From the NCBI RefSeq assembly GCF_022761035.1, contig NZ_JAKWJP010000003.1:124001-188000 (forward strand): a DNA stretch of 64,000 nucleotides. Direction: 5' to 3'. The position numbers and the translations under genes are program-made. Of this stretch, positions 9,225 through 17,661 are shown piece after piece. The notes below the pieces were generated by a model. The model was not told the DNA's origin. It worked only from the letters and a program-made list of their open reading frames with translations, and ran no database searches. This DNA comes from Microbacterium sp. SS28 (GTDB taxonomy: Bacteria > Actinomycetota > Actinomycetes > Actinomycetales > Microbacteriaceae). Positions within the stretch are counted from its first letter, which is position 1. Each line of letters begins with the position of its first letter.

Positions 9225-10625
9225 GTGCCCGTCTCCTTTCCGTCCGCGAGCACCTCTCCCTGGTCACGAGTCGTCGAGATCGATGCGCGCGATCAATGCG
9301 CGCAGGCTGTCGACGAGCTGCTCGGTCTGGCATCGGATCTCGGCGACGAGACCCTCGGCGCTGAGGAGGGGGTCGTCCGGTTCGCGGCCCGCTGCAACGC
9401 GTCCGCGGGGTGGGACCGCGATGCCCGGACCGAGTTCGCCGCGCTCGTCGGGACCCTGCTGCACGAGCTGCAGCACGTGCACGACTTCGTGGGCACCTAC
9501 ACCGGCGCGACGCTCGCGCTGCTCGGCCTGAGCGCCCACGTCGACGCGGCCTTCATCGTCAATCGGCTGCAGCACTGGAGCCTGGCGGGGAACAGCATCC
9601 CGATTCCCCTCGACGCAGACTGGCTCGCCGAGACCTTCGCCGACGACCGGCTCGACCGAGCGTGGAAAGCCGCCCGCGAGCAGGCGGCCGAGGCATCCCG
9701 GCTGTGGATCACTCGCGATCATCAGCATGTCGTCCCGGGAATCAGGACACGCGATCTCTTCGAGACGAGGGGTCTGCTCACTCAACTGCAACTGACGGCT
9801 GGACTGTTCGGCGCGGACATCGCGACCGCGGTCGCAACCGCGACCGACTGGCAGGGCGGTCACATCTCGTCGGGGAGATACGGCTACATCGAGCGGGTCG
9901 TCGGCAACCTGCTGGGTGCCCGACACGGTCTGGCTCCGGCGGCGGCCCTGCTGCTGGGTGCCCTCGATGAGTCGGAGCCCTCGGAGACCACCGACGGCAC
10001 CTCCTCACCCGAGAACTTCTTCGCGGCCCGGGGGCCGGCGACACTCCTCGTCGACGCGGCTGCCGTCCTGCGAAAGGTTCCACCGGATGGGTGGCCTCCC
10101 GAGGTGCTCGCACTCTCCTCCGTGGAGCAGGCGCTCCAGGACTGGGGCGTGACGCAGCCACGTTCCGACCGCCTCCACGACCGGCGCATTCAGCTGCGCG
10201 CCCGGGTCACGGACCTCGCCGCGCGCCCCATTGCGACCACCGCGCCGACGGCCATGCACGCGATCGCAGCGGCGCACGCGCTCGTGGATCAGTACGACAC
10301 GCTCGCGACGCTTCGCACCGATCCGTTCGACGGAGGGACGGAGATGAACGCGTGGCTCGAGGCCCTGCTCGTCGGCACGCTGCCGTCGGTCACGGTGCGT
10401 GTGCTCACCGCGGGGTCGCCCGATGGGGTGTTCCGCACTCGGTCCGCGACGGCGATCCCTGACGCGTCGCTGATGATCGAAGCCGAGCGTGCCGTGTGGC
10501 AGGTGCTCACGCACAGGCGACTCGTCACCGACAGCGAGATCGTCCGGCGCACGCGCAGCGAGATGCTCGTCGGCAGCTCGCTCAGCAATCTCCGCGTCGT
10601 CGAGCGCAACCGCGGTCGGGCTTAG
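9225..10625 (+). CDS. Putative zinc metallopeptidase-like protein with HELQH motif, partner of the EACC1-like protein
   Basis: 466 residues from GTG 9225; longer in-frame starts would overlap the upstream gene out of frame. There is no signal peptide. Residues 80-84 read HELQH in the context TLLHELQHVHDFVG, an HExxH zinc-binding signature on a predicted helix. A second His/Asp-rich helix (SAHVDAAFIVNRLQHW) follows about 25 residues later and could offer a further ligand. The rest is alpha-helical with no recognised domain. The 10-base gap to the EACC1-like gene suggests co-translation. If the neighbour is truly EACC1-like, this would be the effector slot of that unit. Peptidase activity is inferred from one motif only. 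Confidence 0.55.
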   Translation: MPVSFPSASTSPWSRVVEIDARDQCAQAVDELLGLASDLGDETLGAEEGVVRFAARCNASAGWDRDARTEFAALVGTLLHELQHVHDFVGTYTGATLALLGLSAHVDAAFIVNRLQHWSLAGNSIPIPLDADWLAETFADDRLDRAWKAAREQAAEASRLWITRDHQHVVPGIRTRDLFETRGLLTQLQLTAGLFGADIATAVATATDWQGGHISSGRYGYIERVVGNLLGARHGLAPAAALLLGALDESEPSETTDGTSSPENFFAARGPATLLVDAAAVLRKVPPDGWPPEVLALSSVEQALQDWGVTQPRSDRLHDRRIQLRARVTDLAARPIATTAPTAMHAIAAAHALVDQYDTLATLRTDPFDGGTEMNAWLEALLVGTLPSVTVRVLTAGSPDGVFRTRSATAIPDASLMIEAERAVWQVLTHRRLVTDSEIVRRTRSEMLVGSSLSNLRVVERNRGRA

Positions 10626-10664
10626 ACGACACCTCCTGCACGGCGGCCCCGGTACCCTCGCGAC

Positions 10665-11204
10665 ATGCGGATCGTCGTCTCAGGGACTCACGCGAGCGGC
10701 AAGAGCACGCTGATCTCCGACTTCGCGGCACGCCACCCGGACTTCGTCGTGCTGCCCGACCCGTTCGATCTGATCGATGAAGCGTGGGACGGCCCGAGCG
10801 CGGCGATGTTCGCGGCGCAGCTCCGCGTTGCTGCCGATCGGCTCGTCTCCGGCGAGTTCGGTCCCGACCTCATCGCCGAACGCGGCCCGCTGGACTTCCT
10901 CGCCTACCTGGTGGCACTCCGCGAGAAGACGGGTGCCGGCATGTCGAGCGAGCTTCTGGAGCGCTCGGCGATCATCACCGCCGAAGCGCTCCGTCATGTA
11001 GACCTGCTCGTGGTGCTGCCGCTCACCACCTCCGAGCGGTTCTGGGTCGACGCCGACGAGGACCTCGAGCTGCGAGACACGATGAACGACATCCTGCTCG
11101 ATCTCATCGAAGACCCCGACCTCATCGGCACGCACGCGGAGGTCGTCGAGATCGCCGGCACCCGGAGCGAGCGGTCGTCGCTCCTCGACTCGCTCGTGAG
11201 GTAG
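10665..11204 (+). CDS. Small P-loop ATPase/kinase (AAA_28 / NadR-like)
   Basis: 179 residues. Walker A GTHASGKST (7-15) right at the N-terminus, then IAERGPLDFLAYL (the usual 'D-R-x-x-x-D' type lid/substrate segment of AAA_28 and dNK-like enzymes) and VDLLVVLPL. This is the layout of AAA_28 ATP-binding proteins, some of which are nicotinamide-riboside or thymidylate-type kinases. Substrate unknown. TACCCT at 10651-10656 directly before the ATG suggests a leaderless transcript, so it is probably separate from the preceding gene despite the 39-base gap. Confidence 0.75.
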   Translation: MRIVVSGTHASGKSTLISDFAARHPDFVVLPDPFDLIDEAWDGPSAAMFAAQLRVAADRLVSGEFGPDLIAERGPLDFLAYLVALREKTGAGMSSELLERSAIITAEALRHVDLLVVLPLTTSERFWVDADEDLELRDTMNDILLDLIEDPDLIGTHAEVVEIAGTRSERSSLLDSLVR

Positions 11205-11255
11205 CCGCGACCCCGAGACCTCGGCCGACGGGCGCGGGGAACGGATGCCGGGACG

Positions 11256-11819
11256 TCAGTCAGGCGGACCGTCCAGCACAGTCGGGGTGAACTCGACCAG
11301 TTGGAGGCGGCCATCCAGCGTGCGGATCGACTCAGGCGCCAGGCCGACATCCGGCCAGCCGTCATAGATCCGGTCGCCACCCGTCGCGCCGTTCACGACG
11401 GGGAAGATGACGACGCGATAGCGATCGACCAGTCCAGCCCTCAGAAGCGACCGGCACAGGCTCGGGCTCCCCACGGTTCGCAGGGGAATGCTCCCCTCGA
11501 GCTTCATCCTTCGCACCGCTTCGACCGCGTCGCCGGGTTCGAGGGTCGTGTTCGCCCACTCGAGCGGCTCGTGCAGGCTCTTCGAGAACACGACCTTTCG
11601 GCGGTTCGTCAGCTCGGACAGGTCCTCGGACCCCGTGCGGGCGAACTCTGCGAAGAGTCGGTACGTGTTCGCCCCCATGAGCGTCAGGTACTCGTCACGA
11701 GCATCCTCTTCGAGGAACGCGAAGTACTCGGGGCCACCCATGCCCCAGAGTCCGGGCCAGCCCTCCGCGGATCCGAACCCGTCGAGCGAGGTGATGTAGT
11801 CCACCGTCAATCGCGCCAT
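11256..11819 (-). CDS. Dihydrofolate reductase family protein (RibD C-terminal-like)
   Basis: 187 residues, starting at ATG 11819 behind AGGGG. Family features: TVDYITSLDGF near the N-terminus (strand plus 'S-L-D-G'), LMGANTYRLFAEF (nucleotide-binding 'G-R/N-x-T-Y' segment), KVVFSKSL, and GSPSLCRSLLRAGLVDRYRVVIFPVVNG (the RibD_C signature region, about 118-146). Predicted NADPH-dependent reductase, with the true substrate not predictable. It is convergent with the AAA_28 gene. Confidence 0.8.
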   Translation of the reverse strand: MARLTVDYITSLDGFGSAEGWPGLWGMGGPEYFAFLEEDARDEYLTLMGANTYRLFAEFARTGSEDLSELTNRRKVVFSKSLHEPLEWANTTLEPGDAVEAVRRMKLEGSIPLRTVGSPSLCRSLLRAGLVDRYRVVIFPVVNGATGGDRIYDGWPDVGLAPESIRTLDGRLQLVEFTPTVLDGPPD

Positions 11820-12001
11820 TCGAGCACCCCTGTCCGTCGCCTGCCGTTCGCGGCGCCGCCCCTTCATCCGCAGGCGGTCGCGAGGGTCTTGCTCGGCACG
11901 GTACTCCGCCCGCGAAATGTCGGGAAGTCGATGCCCCGGCGGGCGGCGTGCGCCGGGGCATCGGCTCGTCCCTGTCTGAGCCGAGAGCTATCCTCAACCG
12001 C

Positions 12002-12562
12002 GTGGACAAGCCCGAACTGCACGTGGACACCGTCGCGGAGTGGGAGGCCTGGCTGGAGTCGGGCCCCGACCCGATCGGGATCCGACTTCGACTGCGGAAG
12101 ACGGCGACGACCCGGCCCGGCATCACGTACGCCGAGGCGCTCGATGTCGCGCTGTGCTTCGGGTGGATCGATGGGCAGAAGAACTCGCTCGATGCCGACT
12201 ACTTCATCCAGACCTTCACGCCACGTCGACCGCGCAGCCTGTGGTCGAAGGTCAACATCGGCCACGTGACTCGGCTGATCGAGGAAGGTCGCATGCGGCC
12301 CCAGGGCCAGCTCGAGATCGACCGCGCCAAGGCGGACGGGCGCTGGGACAGCGCGTACCGGCAGAGCGACGGCGAACTCCCCGCAGAGCTGCAGGAAGCC
12401 CTGAATGCAGACCCCGAAATCGCGAAGGCCTTCGCGGCGCAGTCCGCGCAGAACCGGTTCGCGATGTCCTTCCGCGTCGCCAACCTCAAACGTCCGGCTT
12501 CACGGGCCGCGCGCGTCGCCGAGTACGTCGAGATGCTCAAGCGAGGCGAGACCATCTACTGA
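12002..12562 (+). CDS. YdeI/OmpD-associated (OmdA) family protein
   Basis: 186 residues. The GTG start lies 9-10 bases after TATCCT, typical of leaderless actinobacterial genes. It shows the family landmarks: EWEAWLE at the N-terminus, ITYAEALDVALCFGWIDGQKNSLD (about 41-64), FTPRRPRSLWSKVN, and a C-terminal YVEMLKRGETIY. The YdeI/OmdA family has been linked to resistance to cationic peptides and is common as stand-alone genes. The mechanism is not known. It is followed by a GACCCCG...CGGGGTC hairpin. Confidence 0.82.
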   Translation: MDKPELHVDTVAEWEAWLESGPDPIGIRLRLRKTATTRPGITYAEALDVALCFGWIDGQKNSLDADYFIQTFTPRRPRSLWSKVNIGHVTRLIEEGRMRPQGQLEIDRAKADGRWDSAYRQSDGELPAELQEALNADPEIAKAFAAQSAQNRFAMSFRVANLKRPASRAARVAEYVEMLKRGETIY

Positions 12563-12570
12563 CGAGCACC

Positions 12571-12602
12571 GACCCCGGCAAGCTCTGACCCTGCTCGGGG
12601 TC
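12571..12602 (+). terminator. Candidate hairpin terminator after the OmdA-family gene
   Basis: GACCCCG (12571-12577) pairs with CGGGGTC (12596-12602), starting 8 bases after the stop codon, between convergent genes. No T-run follows, as is common in such GC-rich genomes. Confidence 0.45.
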
Positions 12603-12649
12603 GATCAGGATCTGGCGAGTTCTCAGCCGGCGACAGACGCTGCGTCGGC

Positions 12650-13144
12650 TCAGAGCAGGGCGCCCGCGGGCTGCAGGCGGTCGCGCGCGTTCTTCCACGG
12701 CTTGACCCAGGTCATCTGCTCGGCCGTGAGCACCGCGCCGCACGCGCTGCAGACCTGACCCTGCGCCGTCTCCTGACCGCAGGTCTCGTGGATCATCGCC
12801 ATGTGCCCGCCGCCGTCGGGCATCGCGGTGTGCTTCTCGCCCCACACCGCCAGCTGCTGGAGCACCGGCAGAAGCTCGGCCGCGGCATCTGTCGCCGCGT
12901 ATCCCTTGCGGATGCGGGCGCCGTCGCGGTAGTCGACGCGAGTGAGCAGCCCCGCATCGACCATCGCGGCCAGCCGCCGACTGAGGACGGCGTCGGCGAT
13001 GCCGAGATTCTCGCGCAGCGTGTCGAACCGGCCGCGACCGTGCAGCACGTCGCGGACGATCAGGAGCACCCACGGGTCGCCGAGCACGTCGAGAGAGCGG
13101 CGGATCGGGCAGTACTCCGTCGACCAATCGGATCGAAGCGGCAT
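12650..13144 (-). CDS. HxlR-family transcriptional regulator with C-terminal zinc-ribbon-like tail
   Basis: 164 residues from ATG 13144. Winged-helix HxlR core: CPIRRSLDVLGDPWVLLIVRDVL (Cys12 at the HxlR-conserved position), LSRRLAAMVDAGLLTRVDY (recognition helix and wing, 54-72). After the core comes a short extension with C122, C132 and C135 (TCGQE...VCSACG), a possible metal-binding knuckle. It is divergent from ridA/MFS with a palindromic operator between, so it probably represses that operon and itself. Bases 12947-12988 (recognition helix) recur at 17662-17703 with one mismatch. Confidence 0.88.
   Translation of the reverse strand: MPLRSDWSTEYCPIRRSLDVLGDPWVLLIVRDVLHGRGRFDTLRENLGIADAVLSRRLAAMVDAGLLTRVDYRDGARIRKGYAATDAAAELLPVLQQLAVWGEKHTAMPDGGGHMAMIHETCGQETAQGQVCSACGAVLTAEQMTWVKPWKNARDRLQPAGALL
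12947..12988 (+). repeat. Left copy of a 42-bp direct repeat (inside hxlR)
   Basis: The 42 bases encode, on the minus strand, the HxlR segment VLSRRLAAMVDAGL. The same 42 bases with a single change occur at 17662-17703 in the same orientation. Together they bracket ridA, the MFS gene and the STAND gene. Confidence 0.85.
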
Positions 13145-13187
13145 CCGAGCCCCTCTCGCAGTGGCGGACGCGGTCGCGTCTCGTGTA

Positions 13188-13204
13188 ACTTTCTTCAAGA
13201 AAGT
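13188..13204. promoter_or_regulatory. Palindromic operator between hxlR and ridA
   Basis: ACTTTCTT-c-AAGAAAGT: perfect 8-bp arms around one base, flanked by GTA on the left and TAC on the right. It lies midway between the divergent HxlR regulator and the RidA-MFS operon. AT-rich and palindromic in an otherwise GC-rich region, it is the best candidate for the HxlR binding site. A second palindrome, CGGAATTCCG, lies at 13211-13220. Confidence 0.7.
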
Positions 13205-13230
13205 CTACTCCGGAATTCCGAGGACCCGCC

Positions 13231-13647
13231 ATGCGACGCATCGTCACCGTTCCCGTCCTCTCCGACGCGTTCGCGCGGCTCGGTGTGCCACTCACGCTCG
13301 TCAACACCGCAGGGCAGGCCGTCTACGTGTCGGGATTGCCGCCATACGATCCCGACACGGGCGAGCTCGTCCGCGGCGACATCGCGACGCAGACGGACAC
13401 GTGCCTGCGCGCTCTCACGGCGTGCCTGGCCGCGGCGGGTGCGTCCCTCGACGACGTCGTGAACGTCAGGGTCTATGCCGCGAACGCCGGCCACTACCGG
13501 ACGATCAACGAGGTCTACGCACGCCACTTCCCCGCTGACGCGCCGACTCGCGTCTTCGTCCCGGTCGCGAGCTGGGCCGGCGAGTTCGACATCGAGATCG
13601 ACGCCGTCGCCTACCGCTCCACCGACGACGCGGTGGAGCGCGGATGA
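13231..13647 (+). CDS. RidA/YjgF/YER057c-family protein (reactive enamine/imine deaminase-like)
   Basis: 138 residues. The catalytic arginine of the RidA family is present (R107 in APTRVFV), as is the carboxylate near the end (E122 in FDIEIDAVAY), with the usual strand pattern GQAVYVSGLPPYD and SLDDVVNVRVY. Members hydrolyse reactive enamines/imines such as 2-aminoacrylate, and many are specialised to a catabolic substrate. It forms an operon with the MFS transporter (ATGA overlap), probably under control of the divergent HxlR protein. The pairing suggests uptake and breakdown, or detoxification, of one compound. Confidence 0.85.
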   Translation: MRRIVTVPVLSDAFARLGVPLTLVNTAGQAVYVSGLPPYDPDTGELVRGDIATQTDTCLRALTACLAAAGASLDDVVNVRVYAANAGHYRTINEVYARHFPADAPTRVFVPVASWAGEFDIEIDAVAYRSTDDAVERG

Positions 13648-15005
13648 CCCCGACGGACGGAGGGATGCCGCGCCCGGCCGACCTCGAGGACGGCGGTGCC
13701 GCCCGTGCGGCTCGCCTCCGCATCCATCCCGCGTGGTGGGTCGCGGCTGTCGCATTCCTCGCGCTTCTGGCGGCAGCGGGCTTCCGCGCAGCTCCGGGTG
13801 CTCTCATGGTGCCCCTGCACGAGGAGTTCGGATGGTCGACGACCGTCATGTCGCTCGCCGTCAGCATCAACCTCCTGCTGTACGGGCTGACCGCCCCGTT
13901 CGCCGCCGCCCTGATGGACCGGTTCGGGGTGCGCCAGGTGGTCGCCACGGCCCTCGTCCTCATCGCCCTGGGGGCGGGCGGCAGCATCCTGGTGACCGCA
14001 TCCTGGCAGCTGGTCGTGTTCTGGGGTGTGCTGATCGGGCTGGGCACCGGCTCGATGGCGCTCGTCTTCGCCGCGACGATCGCCAATCGCTGGTTCGTTC
14101 GACGACGCGGACTCGTGATGGGCATCCTCACGGCAGGCTCCGCGACCGGCCAGCTGATCTTCCTGCCGATCGTCGCCGATCTCGCCGCGACAGCCGGCTG
14201 GCGCGCGGCATCCCTCGTCGTCGCTGCCGTCGCCCTCGCGGCCGTACCCCTCGTGTGGCTCGTGCTGCGCGACTACCCCGAGGATCGCGGGGTCCTGCCC
14301 TTCGGCGCCGACCCGGCGACGCACACCGCACCCGCCCGAGTCAGCGGCAATGCCGCCCGACGGGCGATCGAGGGACTCGCATCCGCCGCCCGGACGCCGT
14401 CGTTCTGGGCGCTCGCGGTCGCCTTCGCGATCTGCGGCGCGACGACGAACGGTCTCGTCGGCATCCACTTCATCCCGTCGGCGCACGACCACGGAATGGC
14501 CACGACGACCGCCGCGGGACTGCTCGCCGTCGTGGGAATCTTCGACATCGCCGGCACCATCGCCTCGGGATGGCTGACCGACAAGTTCGATCCGCGCATC
14601 CTCCTGGTCGTCTACTACGCGTTCCGCGGCGTCGGCCTCGTGCTGCTGCCCTGGCTGCTCGCCGACGTCGTGCACCCCAGCATGGTGCTGTTCGTCGTCA
14701 TCTACGGGCTGGACTGGGTCGCCACCGTCCCGCCGACCTCCGCGCTGTGCCGGGAGATCTTCGGCGACCGCGGAACCATCGTCTTCGGGTGGGTCTTCGC
14801 CGCGCACCAGATCGGCGCCGCCGCGGCGGCGCTGGGAGCGGGCGTCATCCGCGACGCCTTCGGTGCCTATACCTATGCATGGTGGGGCGGCGCGGCGCTG
14901 TGCGCCATCGCCGCCCTGCTCTCGATCGTGGTTCGGCGGGCACCCGCCCGCGCCACGGCCGAGCGCACTCCCGTGACGCCGTCGGGGGGAGGGCCGATTC
15001 GCTAG
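13644..15005 (+). CDS. MFS transporter, OFA (oxalate:formate antiporter-like) type
   Basis: 453 residues with about 12 hydrophobic segments. The first periplasmic/cytoplasmic region reads FRAAPGALMVPLHEEFGWSTTVMS, a pattern seen in OFA-type carboxylate transporters, and the conserved loop DRFGVRQVVAT follows helix 2 (MFS motif A variant). The start ATG overlaps the ridA stop by four bases. Substrate is likely a small organic or amino-acid-derived acid, judged only by subfamily and by the ridA partner. Confidence 0.82.
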   Translation: MTPTDGGMPRPADLEDGGAARAARLRIHPAWWVAAVAFLALLAAAGFRAAPGALMVPLHEEFGWSTTVMSLAVSINLLLYGLTAPFAAALMDRFGVRQVVATALVLIALGAGGSILVTASWQLVVFWGVLIGLGTGSMALVFAATIANRWFVRRRGLVMGILTAGSATGQLIFLPIVADLAATAGWRAASLVVAAVALAAVPLVWLVLRDYPEDRGVLPFGADPATHTAPARVSGNAARRAIEGLASAARTPSFWALAVAFAICGATTNGLVGIHFIPSAHDHGMATTTAAGLLAVVGIFDIAGTIASGWLTDKFDPRILLVVYYAFRGVGLVLLPWLLADVVHPSMVLFVVIYGLDWVATVPPTSALCREIFGDRGTIVFGWVFAAHQIGAAAAALGAGVIRDAFGAYTYAWWGGAALCAIAALLSIVVRRAPARATAERTPVTPSGGGPIR

Positions 15006-15008
15006 CAT
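15003..15008 (+). promoter_or_regulatory. Candidate -10 box for the STAND gene
   Basis: TAGCAT overlaps the stop codon (TAG) of the MFS gene, 30 bases before the GTG at 15038, and is followed by the AGGGGAG ribosome site. It suggests the STAND gene can be transcribed separately from ridA-MFS. Confidence 0.35.
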
Positions 15009-15037
15009 GCGAATCGGGTGGACTAGGGGAGACTTCC

Positions 15038-17650
15038 GTGGCGCGCGACGAATTGCTCTACACGAACCGCAATTCCGAGTCCGGCGCGTTCGCGGCCGCG
15101 CTCGCCGCGCACCGGAGTCGACTGGACTCGGATGCCTCGCACGCGAGCCAGGGACAGAACGTGCTGGTGTTCCATGGCATGGGCGGGCTTGGAAAGACGG
15201 CGCTCTCGCAGCGGCTGCTCGAGTGGGCCGAGGGCCGATTGCCGGCCATCGAGGGGTGGGGACCTCGACCCGAGACGCATGTCGACGCCACGGTGCGGAT
15301 CGATCTGAAAGGCGGAGACGGAAAGATCCATCCGGCAGAACTGCTGTACACCCTGCGGCGGCAATTGGGCGCGTATCGGAGCAGTTGGCCCTGCTTCGAC
15401 ATCGCCTTCGCCACCTATTGGGCGTCCATCAAGCCGGGCGTCGATTTCCCGGTCGGCACCGAGGAGGATCGGGACTTCAAGAACGCAGTGCTCGCGACTG
15501 CCGGGGCCGTCTTCGAGGACTCGCTGCCCAAGGAGTTCGACTGGCCCAGCACGGCCGCGCAGGTCGCCGGACTGCTGTTCGGGTCGCTGTGGTCGCTGTT
15601 CGATCGACGCATCCGTCGTCTGCCCGGCGTACCGGACGACTATGAGGACCTGCTCAAGGATCTGCGGGTGCTCGCCACGCCAGACGACCCCCGTCCAGAC
15701 CTCGTCGAGCGCATGGTGGGCCTCCTCCTGTCGGATCTCGCCGCGGCAGATGAGTCACCCCTGATCGTCGTGTTCGTGGACACCTTCGAGAAGCTCGATC
15801 TCGATGCGCGCCGCGAGGGAGAAGAGCTGCTCAACCGCATCGCCTGGAGTCTGCATTCGATGCTGTTCGTGGTCACGGGGCGCAGCGCACTCCGCTGGGC
15901 GCGGCTCGACGGGCACACGCTTCCGCACCGGGGCGGCAAGGTGTGGCCGCTGCTGACGGTGCCGCCCGGGTCGATCGAGCCTCGACAGCACAGCGTCGGG
16001 AGTCTCACGGAGACAGACAGCTGTGCAGTCCTCGAGCACGCGTCGAGACGACACGGTCTCGGCCTCGATGACACGTTGATCCGTCGGATCGCCCACAGCT
16101 CTGGAGGAAACCCGAAGTACCTCGAGATCGCAATAGAGGTGGCGATCACCTACGTGCGAAACGACGAAGCCGTAACGGAAGCGGCCGTCACGGGGAGCCT
16201 GGAGTCGATGGTGGCGATGCTCTTCGACGGCATTCCCGCGGACGAGCAGCGCGTCCTGCGGATCGTCGCGCTGCTCGGCTCCACCGACGCGAAACTCGCG
16301 GCGGCCGTGGTCGGTTACGACCACGGGGCCGCGCAGCGAGCCCTCGACAGGTCGCTCGTGAGCCCCTCCGAATCCGATTCGACCCAGTTCACGATGCACG
16401 ATTCGGTGCGGGAGATCCTGCTCGATGCCGGATACAGCGTCGCGAACGGGTGGGCCGACGACGACTGGATCAGTGCCGGCACCCGCGCCCTCGAGCACGT
16501 CCACATCCGGTGGCAGCAATCGATCGAGGCTTATCGCGACGCGGTCCGCGACGAGGACTACAGCGCGATCGCGTCGACGGCCGATCGTGCGCTGCGCGAC
16601 TACGCGATCGCCATGCGGATCGTGTGCGCCGTGCCCGCCGGCATCGGGGCGCCGAAGTTCGCCGTCTACGGCGACTGGGTGACCGAGGCCCTCGTGTTCG
16701 GCCCCTCGATCGCCGGCCTCTCGGCACACGTTCCCGCGCGCTCCCGGACGGACTTGGGCGCAGCGATCCTCTTGTTCCTCGCAGGCAAGGACATCACGCT
16801 TCCCCGCGAGGAGCGTGAGGCGTCGCTTCAGCGGCTCGCGGGAGTCCCACTCCCCATCGCCCGTGTAGGCAGCCGCCACCTCGCCTATCTCTATGCCGGC
16901 GGGAGCGAGTGGGACCGATCGCTCGCGCAGTGGGATCGGCTGATCAGTGAGCGCCCGAACGCGCCGAAGTTCAGCCAACGACAGCGCGCGTACACACTCA
17001 TCAGCGCGCGGCGGTACCGCCAGGTCCACGATGAGCCCAGCTGGTCGGACGACGAGATCCGCCCACGGCTGCGTGGGCGCATCCGCTACGACCATGGCAA
17101 GCCCAAGGAGCTGCTCGAGTGGTCGGCGTCACGTCTCACGTCGGGCGTCGACAGCATGAACCTGAAGGACCATCTCGAACTCGCGGGTGCGCACCTCGCG
17201 CGTCAGGCGCTCATCCGAGGCGCATCCGCCGGCGAAGTGGATGCCATGCGACTCCGCGCGGAGGCTGCCGGCCATGAGGCTGCATTGCAGGACGCGCTTC
17301 TTGCGGGGATCTTGATCGGGCACGGGTCGACCTCGACCGCGCTGGACCTGATCGAGCGCACCGACCGGGATCGTTCAGCTCGCAGAATCGCGGGTCGAAC
17401 CGCCCTGGCGCGGACGGCCCTCGCCTACCTCGACGACGACCAGGCGGCGATGGAGAACCTCTGGCGCGAGGCTTCGGAGTCGGCCGAGCCGCGCACGCGC
17501 CTCTGGATCCCCGTCGAGTGCCTGCTCCACTCCCGGGGATTGGTTCTTCCCGACGTCCCTGCGGAATGGATCGGACCCTACGAAGACGTCGTGACCCGTT
17601 GGGTTGCCCTGTGGGAGAACTGGCGGCTGCGTCGCTTGACTGAAACCTGA
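15038..17650 (+). CDS. STAND-type NTPase (NB-ARC/NACHT-like) without an N-terminal effector domain
   Basis: 870 residues from GTG 15038 with SD AGGGGAG; longer in-frame starts lie inside the MFS gene. Walker A is FHGMGGLGKT (45-54), Walker B VVFVDTFE with Asp248, then an FVVTGRS sensor segment and the GGNP motif (356-359) typical of STAND proteins. A winged-helix-like unit follows (about 395-475, ending QFTMHDSVREILLDAG). The last 390 residues are alpha-helical and probably a solenoid sensor, with no named repeat recognised. Only about 44 residues precede the P-loop, too short for a nuclease, TIR or protease effector. STAND proteins act as signal-switches, and bacterial ones include Avs anti-phage sensors. 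Here any effector would have to be separate, or the output non-enzymatic. Confidence 0.8.
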   Translation: MARDELLYTNRNSESGAFAAALAAHRSRLDSDASHASQGQNVLVFHGMGGLGKTALSQRLLEWAEGRLPAIEGWGPRPETHVDATVRIDLKGGDGKIHPAELLYTLRRQLGAYRSSWPCFDIAFATYWASIKPGVDFPVGTEEDRDFKNAVLATAGAVFEDSLPKEFDWPSTAAQVAGLLFGSLWSLFDRRIRRLPGVPDDYEDLLKDLRVLATPDDPRPDLVERMVGLLLSDLAAADESPLIVVFVDTFEKLDLDARREGEELLNRIAWSLHSMLFVVTGRSALRWARLDGHTLPHRGGKVWPLLTVPPGSIEPRQHSVGSLTETDSCAVLEHASRRHGLGLDDTLIRRIAHSSGGNPKYLEIAIEVAITYVRNDEAVTEAAVTGSLESMVAMLFDGIPADEQRVLRIVALLGSTDAKLAAAVVGYDHGAAQRALDRSLVSPSESDSTQFTMHDSVREILLDAGYSVANGWADDDWISAGTRALEHVHIRWQQSIEAYRDAVRDEDYSAIASTADRALRDYAIAMRIVCAVPAGIGAPKFAVYGDWVTEALVFGPSIAGLSAHVPARSRTDLGAAILLFLAGKDITLPREEREASLQRLAGVPLPIARVGSRHLAYLYAGGSEWDRSLAQWDRLISERPNAPKFSQRQRAYTLISARRYRQVHDEPSWSDDEIRPRLRGRIRYDHGKPKELLEWSASRLTSGVDSMNLKDHLELAGAHLARQALIRGASAGEVDAMRLRAEAAGHEAALQDALLAGILIGHGSTSTALDLIERTDRDRSARRIAGRTALARTALAYLDDDQAAMENLWREASESAEPRTRLWIPVECLLHSRGLVLPDVPAEWIGPYEDVVTRWVALWENWRLRRLTET

Positions 17651-17661
17651 TGGAGAGGGCT

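Noticed and set aside
15001..15037. A possible extension of the STAND gene into the MFS gene (longer in-frame start).
   Set aside because: The extension would be antisense-like, Arg-rich sequence lying inside the MFS coding region, whereas GTG 15038 has a good SD.
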